A stretch of 64,000 nt of DNA from Druceiella hillmani (lineage: Eukaryota > Arthropoda > Insecta > Lepidoptera > Hepialidae), in contig JAYKKI010000023.1 in the NCBI GenBank assembly GCA_039881145.1, positions 2,447,501 through 2,511,500 of the forward strand, read 5' to 3'. Shown here one piece after another: positions 57,011 through 64,000 of this stretch. How positions within the stretch are numbered: the stretch's first letter is position 1; each line of letters begins with the position of its first letter. The notes below the pieces were generated by a model. That model was not told the DNA's origin, searched no databases, and saw only the letters and a list, made by a program, of their open reading frames with translations. Both the position numbers and the translations under genes were made by a program.

Positions 57011-57671
57011 GGCCCTTCTGCTTGATTTGAATCTTACTGTGGTTTGTAAGCATATGTTTGTATATGTACATTTTACACAGGTTTGAATGTATAATGGAGA
57101 ACTCGATGTCAGCCCGTCTTGTTGAAGTTGACTTTGTAATTGTTAAGTGAATATATTCTACTGTCCGTTGCAAAGTAAACAGTATAGTTTATTATTGTGT
57201 TTATGAAATTGGATTTTCGTTGAAGAGTTTTATAATTGTAACCATATAATTTATTATATAAAATATTATTTTTTAGTATACATACTATTTGTTAACTAGT
57301 ATTACAATATCTGTTTTTAGATTTCTCTCGAAAATATGAGACGAAAATATAAATATATTTTTTTTTATTTTGGCGGTTATTACTGGAAAATAATTTATTT
57401 TTCAATAACAAAATATTTTTTTATTTTCAAAATTTTATCGAAAAGAAAATTTAAAAAGAAATTCACTGAATTGAAATCCTTTGAATTTATTTTAGGTGAC
57501 AAAACTTGATGAAATCGTAATATAAAAGTTTTCACATATAAAACTTTGAAAGCTTTAAAGAAAAAGCTTCAGCAATATTACTAGTATGGCATTTCGATTG
57601 ATTTACGATGACATTATTAAACACATAATTCAACTATGTTATTAAAATGAGACTGTGGCACGATACAGCTG
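57011..57671. other. AT-rich stretch, nothing recognised
   Basis: Very A+T-rich from about 57180 on. No feature apart from runs of A and T. Confidence 0.45.

Positions 57672-57707
<36 letters not shown>
57672..57707. repeat. (TA)n microsatellite
   Basis: About 36 bp of perfect TA dinucleotides ending in TATGT. Confidence 0.96.
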
Positions 57708-57710
<3 letters not shown>

Positions 57711-57904
57711 TGGTTAGGTTATTTGGCTTAAATAGGCGTCGTCTGAAGATATTTCTTGTTGTATACTGTGCGTTTGCTGATATATCAGACGCAAATTCTT
57801 CAAAGCATTTTAAACTGACATAATTCCAAATTTTAGTGAGATGTACGAAAGGTAAACCCACGACGCCATACGTAATAGTAATGAATATATTTTGCTATTA
57901 GATC

Positions 57905-58064
57905 ATCATCGTGGTGTGCCAGATTGATCATAAGCTTACGGCCTTTTGGCGGCGCGCCGAACCGCGGTGGGGGAGGCTGGACTCATATTCTGGTTGACTG
58001 TAAGAAATAAGTTCGCTATATCTATTAATTACGTAAATTAAAGTACGTAAGTAAATAAATAAAC
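57905..58064 (+). repeat. tRNA-derived SINE, copy 3 (most decayed)
   Basis: It starts 'atcatcgtggtgtgcc' and has a damaged B-box region ('gaaccgcggtgggggagg'). It then has 'ctggactcatattctggttg', 'gttcgctatatctattaatt' and 'aaattaaagtacgtaagt', ending 'aaataaataaac'. The order matches copies 1 and 2. An antisense 82-codon frame overlaps. The following 58065-58200 contains another degenerate repeat-like stretch ('gtatgtatgtttgtaatacg'). Confidence 0.7.
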
Positions 58065-58418
58065 GAAGCGAAGTCTTACACCTGAGTACTGTTGCGCGGA
58101 TCGGCTTTGTGCTTGTATGTATGTTTGTAATACGATAATTTCCGTAAAACTCAACGAAATTTAACAAATGTTGCAAGGATATTCCTTACGTTACTTATCG
58201 ACTCTAAATCGATTTAAGTGGGAGTTTTTTTTATATTTTGAGTACAATATAAAATAGTATTTAATAATTCATAGTAACAGAACACAAATATCAATAAAAT
58301 AAAAGATTTTTTAAAAGTACGCAGCGCTAATGGCTTATCCTAAGTTCCAGTACTACATCTTAATTTCTACTAAAAATCCTGAGCGAAGTCTCCCTTCGAT
58401 GCAGCACTAGTTTTCAGG

Positions 58419-59280
58419 GTTCCGTAGTAAACTAGGAATCCTTATAGTTTCACCGTGTCCGTCTGTATGTACCAGCCGCTTTACTCACATGCTATTAGTG
58501 CTTTAAAACTGAAATTTAGCATGGTTATACGTATTTATAACGCCTACAAAGTCATGAAATAAATTCTCTTAGGAAACCTTTTTTAAGGTACCACCCTAGA
58601 TATGATTTTTTTTCGCATACCCCATTATGTAAGAGATCATTTTATAGCTACTTCAAAAATATTTCGGGACGTGCACGCAATATACTTTTTCGATACAAGA
58701 CGGATTCTTGATAGACAGATTTACGAAATATTAATCTTTAAAGTTATCATTTTTCTAAAGTTACGTGTTCCCACGCCCAACCAGCTAAACCGTTTTTTTT
58801 TTAATATATGAAAAGTATTCACAATAGTAGTCACGAAACTTAAAAAACATAATCACTGGTAAGTGAAGCTCACTAAATTTAAAAAAAATTATCGCAGGTG
58901 GGAAGGCTTACTAGTTTACGAGTAATAATCGTCCAACTTATGAGGTGGTTTGGTCTGAAAAAGTTCATAGCAACTCCATATGAGTGATTTAAATCAACTT
59001 CAAAGATAGTTTGTATTTTAAAATGTATCTTTATTATATTCGTCAAAGAAATACGACACGATATATTTACATATTTACACGGTGAGAAATAGTATTAAAT
59101 ATGCATCATGTTTTTATACCTACCGAAGACATAGTAAGCATTATTCGTATATTTACGTTGTAAAAAATAAATATTTGTAATTAGTTTAATAGAAATATAG
59201 TGTCTTTTTAAATGTTTATATGTATCTAGATATGTACATTCGTAGTAGAGTTCTGCTGGAACGAAAAAAAAAAATTAAAT
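58419..59280 (+). repeat. Decayed dispersed repeat, nearly full-length copy
   Basis: It opens 'cagggttccgtagtaaacta' and 'ccgtgtccgtctgtatgtac'. The interior near 59100 has 'atatgcatcatgttttta', 'gacatagtaagcattattcg' and 'atttgtaattagtttaat'. The right end is 'gtagtagagttctgctgg' and an A-run. The order of blocks equals the copies at 1.9-2.65 and 28.6-29.1 kb, so this copy shows that the scattered left and right pieces belong to one element of roughly 0.7-0.9 kb. The 69-codon frame inside is not a gene. Confidence 0.65.
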
Positions 59281-59590
59281 AGACTGACTGATATCCTCAT
59301 AATGGTTACTGTAATAAACAAAACTTTTCTGTCTGTTTATTGTTTGAAGGATTATTTGTTTAGATGCTTAAACAAATACTCGTTTCAATATTGAAAAAAA
59401 ACACAGGTTTGTTTTGTAATAAAATGTATAAAATGAAAATAAAAAAATAGACAACTCGTAACACGCGTTCAATAATAAAAATATTTAAGTATTTAATACT
59501 TCTAAAAGAAAGGTAGCAATTTGTTGTTTGAAGTTATTTGTTCTAAATGTTGTCGAACATGAACTTAGCTACGAATGAATTTATCTTTTT
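59281..59590. other. AT-rich stretch, nothing recognised
   Basis: Unique A+T-rich sequence just before a strong hairpin. Confidence 0.45.
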
Positions 59591-59591
59591 A

Positions 59592-59635
59592 AAGCAGAAC
59601 TTCTTAAGGCCCAATGGCATTAAGAAGTTCTGCTT
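59592..59635. repeat. Perfect 16-bp hairpin
   Basis: 'aagcagaacttcttaa' and 'ttaagaagttctgctt' are perfect inverted repeats around a 12-nt loop that itself has 'ggcc/ggc' complementarity. Weaker pairing extends outward ('ctttttaa' with 'ataaagaaag'). A small palindromic element or a structured RNA is possible. It does not match a microRNA that I know. Confidence 0.8.
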
Positions 59636-59644
59636 CATAAAGAA

Positions 59645-60299
59645 AGTTTATATTCAGAACATTGATTTATGAAATATTTACAGTGGTAAGTGCTGTGGTA
59701 CGTATAGTAGTAATAGCTGTGCGTACTTAAGGCTGAAAATGTGAACCTAAAATAATCCAAAGCTACGAGAATATATTAAGAGAAAGCAGAAAATATGTAG
59801 ATTACATTATTTTATTAAGCTATTACAGTGTTCGATCGAAAACATTTTACATTATTTGAAAACCTCATTTTAAATAGTTTTGTTAATAACTTCAAGTTTA
59901 CTTTGACGATTCCTCGGCGCTTTAATATGGTTCGTTCTCGGTTGGTTACATTATAATGTTTTTGATGTGTTTACAATGTTGTTTAATCACGCGATGTGAT
60001 ATCAGAGTAGGGGATATGAAGTCATTATTATTCCTATCAACATTTACTTATAGGATTAAAATAACTTTGATTTATTGATCAAATACTTATTTATTTATGA
60101 TTTCAAATTTCGATATGTCAAAGTTGAACAAATAAAAGTTTTTACGCAAATCAACTCGTATATAATGTAGGAACGCCACCTTAGCGTTAAATGCCTTAAT
60201 GAGTTTAAGTAAATATGTCGTTTTATTCATATTACTACGTCAAATGTTCGTATATATATATGCTAAATATAACTCTTTAAGTTGTCATAAAGTTGATTT
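59645..60299. other. AT-rich stretch, nothing recognised
   Basis: Unique A+T-rich DNA. No supported feature. Confidence 0.45.
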
Positions 60300-60860
60300 C
60301 TGACACAAGCGCACGAAAATAATTGTAAGGACGGCGTCCGCTCTTTTCGTGCGTCACGTGTTTGTTGCGCCTCCGCAGGTGAACTCTGTAATTTTGTCAT
60401 GTTCATTTCTTTATATCATTTTATGTGCTTACGTAATCTGTTTACCGACTATACGTATACCCATACGCGACGTTAATGTATGACAGGGACCGTAGCATTC
60501 CGGACGGGTTCCGGTCGCCCCAACCAGAGGGTCGATCCGGTATGCAGATAGGCGAGTAGGCCACGCACGAGCGGGCAAGGGACGAAAGAAATAAAGTCTT
60601 TGTGTTTTATTAGTGCAAAGTTCGCGAAAAGACCCTTTAGGATTATTTCGGTGGGCGGGGTTTTGCTGTGGTGCCTTTTGAACGACGGAAGGGGTACTTT
60701 CGTCTATTCTTGCGTGTATGCGTTTACATATACGCGTCTGTTTGATTGTTTCGTATAGATCAGCAAATTGTTAGCCTGATTGGGGCGGACATCGTGCTGT
60801 TCCGAATCAAGACGCGAAACCTATGTAACATTTCCCTTTGTAAGTAAGGCGGGCGGTATG
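60300..60860. promoter_or_regulatory. GC-rich island 22, candidate cis-regulatory module
   Basis: A long GC-richer block with TCACGTG (60354-60360; same heptamer as island 11), the palindrome 'ggacggcgtcc' near 60329, and CpG-rich 'attccggacgggttccggtc' near 60498. No frame above 60 codons lies in it, so its complexity is not explained by coding. Regulatory inference only. Confidence 0.42.
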
Positions 60861-61112
60861 TTTAATGAGAAATCGTAGAACAGAGTAAATAAACGATTGA
60901 TCTGTGTTGTGTTTTATAAATATTGTTGCAAGTTGAGTTATTTTTATCATAAATATTATTAGAACTTGTCGCGGCCTATAGCAAAAGTTATTGTCGATAT
61001 TGTGATCTAATTTAAATAAACCACGTATATAAGAATGGAATAATTTGACTAATGACTAATTGTACTTGCAACTAAAGAAAACTCCTTTTACGTATCTTAT
61101 ATTAAATTATTA

Positions 61113-61373
61113 CAATTAAATGAAACTACGTGACGTAGTATTATTTCTACTTTCTTTAATTTCTTTACTACGACCTAGGTTTCGTTGTATTACAACATCT
61201 TCAGGTGGGCTATTAGCAAAGATCTTTGCTAATAACCGACTGAAGATGTTGTAATGCAACGAAACCTTGGTCGTGGTAAAGAAATTAAAGTAAGTAGAAA
61301 TAATACTACATCACGTAGTTTCATTTAATTGTGAACACTGAATTTTTACAAAATTAATGCCAAATATATTCAA
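61113..61373 (+). mobile_element. Foldback hairpin element, copy 3
   Basis: Arms 61113-61222 and 61223-61331 are near-perfect reverse complements meeting at 'caaagatctttg'. They share with copy 1 the outer 'caattaaatgaaactacgtg' and inner 'caggtgggctattagcaaag' blocks. The same one-sided tail follows ('gaacactgaatttttacaaa' then 'caaatatattcaa'). Flanking aaattat (61104-61110 and 61373-61379) may be the target-site duplication, although it partly overlaps the tail end. Confidence 0.88.
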
Positions 61374-61550
61374 AATTATATTATTAAGGAGACAAAGGTA
61401 TGAAAGGAAAGGGTTTATGACACCTCGTCGTGTAACTTAGTGTCTGCCCATTCACACTTTCTAAACAGGCATGTATATATAATACTTTTTTGAATGTGAG
61501 GGTAATGAGGAATAACGATTTAAGTGAATGTACTTGAAGGATGCTGTATA

Positions 61551-61765
61551 TATTCTTGATATTAGCTTTTAAACAATGCATTGAAATAGTGTATGGAGAT
61601 ATTGTAGACAAAATGAAAATCAACGGGCAGATTCAACTGTGTATATTGCTAATAACTATATATTGTCTATTATGATCCGTTTCCTATTGCGTAATCGGAC
61701 CAGAGAAGTACTTTTACGTTAAACTAATAAAATCGTTATACATATAATCTTTGAAAGAATACGGT
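61551..61765. repeat. Dispersed local duplication, copy A (about 210 bp)
   Basis: 'tattcttga', 'tatggagata', 'caaaatgaaaatc', 'ttcaactgtgta', 'tattgcgtaatcggaccaga' and 'gaagta(c/t)tttt' occur in the same order 612 bp downstream (62163-62375). The central 21 bp or so around 'gcgtaatcggaccagagaag' is identical in both. A 79-codon minus-strand frame overlaps copy A and has no resemblance to a known family. Confidence 0.82.
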
Positions 61766-62162
61766 AGTTAACTCATTCTAAAGTTTGATATTTTTCGTAC
61801 AATATTGTGAAATATAAGTTAATTAAAAACCAGTCTTGAAAAAAAATTCAAAAATTTATTGAAAAATAAATCAGTTGTAGGCTTCTAAATTTGATGATAC
61901 GGATAGGGTTGGGTATATCCCTGTCTCTTTTCCTCTTGTAGAATATAATGTGCAATATTAAAAATTACCTCATAACACGGTATTCCCGTCCTTGTATAAA
62001 GATTAAATTTAAACTTTTATAAGTCGGTCAATTATTAAGAATATTAAAAAAATTTCACTCTTCATCATAAATTAATAAAATAAAAAAAAATTAGTCAAAT
62101 ACCCAATTGTATATGACAGTGAACGCAATAATACGTAATTCTGTTAATCGCGAATCTGTATT

Positions 62163-62375
62163 TATTCTTGAATTCAACTTTTCAACTGTGCATTAAAATA
62201 GTATATGGAGATAATTTGAACAAAATGAAAATCTGTAGGAATGTTCAACTGTGTACATTACTAATAATTACAGATTGTCTGTTATGGTCCATTTTCTATT
62301 GCGTAATCGGACCAGAGAAGTATTTTTGAATTAAACTAATTAAATTGTTATTCATATAATATTTAAAAAGACTGT
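62163..62375. repeat. Dispersed local duplication, copy B
   Basis: The partner of 61551-61765, more diverged at its left end ('tattcttgaattcaactttt'). The intervening sequence is AT-rich and shows no shared content, so this is a spaced duplication or two copies of an unrecognised element. Confidence 0.82.
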
Positions 62376-62619
62376 AAATGACAGTGAAGTCACGAAACTG
62401 TCATCGGGAGGGAGATAAGATACCTCCGAAACACATGCGTCACCAAGATAATATTTTTTTATGAGGGTCGCGAGGCTAAAATTTTTAGGGAACTCTGTAC
62501 TTAAAACTGCCTAATCTGGTACGTCTAAAGCACTCTTATCACGAAAGTTCACGTAACCAAGCTCACACGTATCTGGTGATCTTAATATGATGATGACAAA
62601 ACTTAGACATATAAAAGAA

Positions 62620-62790
62620 CTTTATGAAATGCCCGAGGCTTAATACGACGGTGGGCGGTCGGGGCCTAATATAAACCGAAGCTAAGTAGAGCGGACAATG
62701 ACGGTTGTTTCGTTTGGTTTACGATCCATCCCAGTTTGGATGGGGGCGGCGGTCGGCATGGCCTTTACAGTTTCAGCACGCTCTTGGCGT
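62620..62790. promoter_or_regulatory. GC-rich island 23, candidate cis-regulatory module
   Basis: A short GC-rich block with 'ggtgggcggtcggggcctaa', 'gctaagtagagcggacaatg' and 'gggggcggcggtcggcatgg'. The 11-mer 'gctaagtagag' also occurs in island 2 at about 6748. No open frame. Regulatory inference only. Confidence 0.38.
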
Positions 62791-63742
62791 TAAAGCATTC
62801 TGTAATGTGGTGTGATAATGGAATTGGCAAGAAGTTCTAGTTTTGACTAAGCCTTAGCTAAGTATTTTTGCCTTTGTCTGGGTAGTTGGTGAGACTAATT
62901 AAATGGTGAAAGATTTTGCTAAAATATTTGAAACTCTATTTAATTGTGACATTTTTACATAAACTGCTCTACAGAATTTTTGGAGTGAAACAATTTTTAA
63001 CAATTATTTAATTGTTAGCTCAATTACACTTGTCAAAATCCAGAAGCGATTGATTTGAAACGTAATATGATTGAAACGTAAAATGGAATGTAATTATATA
63101 TTTGAACTTTAAATATAAATGATAAAAGGATGCAATGAGCGGCTTGATCAATAAAATGTTATGAACTGAGTTAACCAATTAGAATCATTGTGTTGTGTTG
63201 GTTAGTGCGGGGAAAGAAACAAGAAGACGATATCCCGCGGAATAACTTCTTATATATGTGCGTTTCCTGCAGTAACGCACATCCATACTGTATATTTTTA
63301 CTTTATTTTTGAATAATGAAAATATGAGAGGAGGTGGATGCATGCAATTTGTGAAATTCCATTATAATTGATTATGAATTCTAATATTTTGTAATCTGGA
63401 TGACAAATTATGTTGTAATTCGTCTCTTTTGTTTTCAAATTTTAATATGTATGTGTAATAAGCACTGAAGTTATGATACTATACCACAGCACGTTATTTC
63501 TTATTTAATTCGGCAGATTTCAAATTTATTTATTCATATTAACAAAGAAATTCCTGGTGCGATAGTTTATCTCCAAAACTTTAATCAGATACCAGTTTGT
63601 CTGCAAGTCGTATTAAATTGTCTTCAAAATGGCTTAAATTACATGCTTACAATATAAATATTACTTATTAACTGATTTTAATAGGGCCCACCATGAGGAC
63701 ATCAAATTATTTTTTTAAATTTAATTTTCTGCTTTGATTTTT
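62791..63742. other. AT-rich stretch, nothing recognised
   Basis: Unique A+T-rich sequence. No supported feature. Confidence 0.45.
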
Positions 63743-64000
63743 AGGGTTCCGTAGCCAAATGGCAAAAACGGAACCCTTACGATTTCGTCCTGTCCGTATG
63801 TCACAACCATTTTGCTCGGAATAATTAACACTATATAGGTGAAATGTGGATGGTAGGTATCTTCTGTGAACCGCTATATAATAAAATAGTGGAATTCTGA
63901 AAAAAAATTATATTAGAAATGGCACTCCATACTTATAACTGAGGGGTGAAACAGAAATCCAGTGCACGTAGACTTGTGGGATATCGTTATATAGGTCTTA
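63743..64000 (+). repeat. Dispersed repeat, 5' part, cut by window end
   Basis: 'agggttccgtagccaaatgg', 'caaaaacggaacccttacga' and 'cgtcctgtccgtatgtcaca' form the best preserved left end of the gttccgta/gtccgt family in the window, followed by 'gctcggaataatt'. The first two blocks are partly complementary (gggttccg/cggaaccc), so a terminal hairpin is possible. The element continues beyond the window. Confidence 0.65.

Overview
This is eukaryotic, almost certainly insect nuclear DNA. It is strongly A+T-rich, has no dense ORF organisation, and is full of (TA)n microsatellites, minisatellites and decayed transposons. Several repeats point to a moth or butterfly: relics that look like the common lepidopteran 'gggttccgta ... 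gtccgtctgtc ... cttgacaggttttttt' family, Helitron-like ends (hairpin followed by '...acagctag'), and tRNA-type SINEs. The order is an inference from recognised repeat style, not from a gene.

I found no convincing protein-coding gene. The longest open frames (about 280-370 codons, 38.6-39.8 kb) are read-through of a perfect hexamer microsatellite. The others are short and lie in low-complexity DNA, in minisatellites or in GC-rich islands that are open by chance. The only recognisable protein remnants are two broken transposases: a mariner-like one at about 32.0-32.4 kb (DWLLHHDNA motif) and another at about 47.5-47.7 kb (IGRFGPIPW and SPDVTPLDFLV motifs), the second inside an element with matching terminal inverted repeats.

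Layout: the background is AT-rich DNA with little visible structure. On it sit about 23 short GC-richer islands (200-570 bp, roughly every 2-4 kb; for example 3.5, 6.6, 8.4, 10.5, 12.6, 15.1, 16.8, 18.6, 22.0, 26.0, 29.6, 30.3, 33.7, 36.2, 40.4, 41.4, 46.3, 49.6, 53.1, 54.4, 56.8, 60.5 and 62.7 kb). They are not simple repeats, and several carry paired or palindromic homeodomain-type sites (TAATCCATTA, TAATGCCATTA, TAATGAGATTA, GGATTAATCC). My best inference is a gene desert or very large intron next to a developmental gene, with the islands as candidate cis-regulatory modules. A well-spaced TATA box and initiator at 27.03-27.06 kb is the only promoter-like site I noticed.

Repeats: a foldback (near-palindromic hairpin) element is present in three copies (42.4, 56.1, 61.1 kb), each with the same one-sided tail and flanking direct repeats of 7-15 bp. 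There are three copies of a tRNA-like SINE (24.2, 48.1, 58.0 kb), two Helitron-like relics (26.6-26.9, 45.1-45.4 kb), a scattered family of decayed retroelement-like copies, tandem arrays with 23, 27, 39, 43 and about 152 bp units, several local duplications of 60-460 bp, and an uninterrupted tract of about 1 kb of alternating pyrimidine-purine sequence at 38.7-39.7 kb. The window appears to hold regulatory and repeat DNA, with no set of genes working together.
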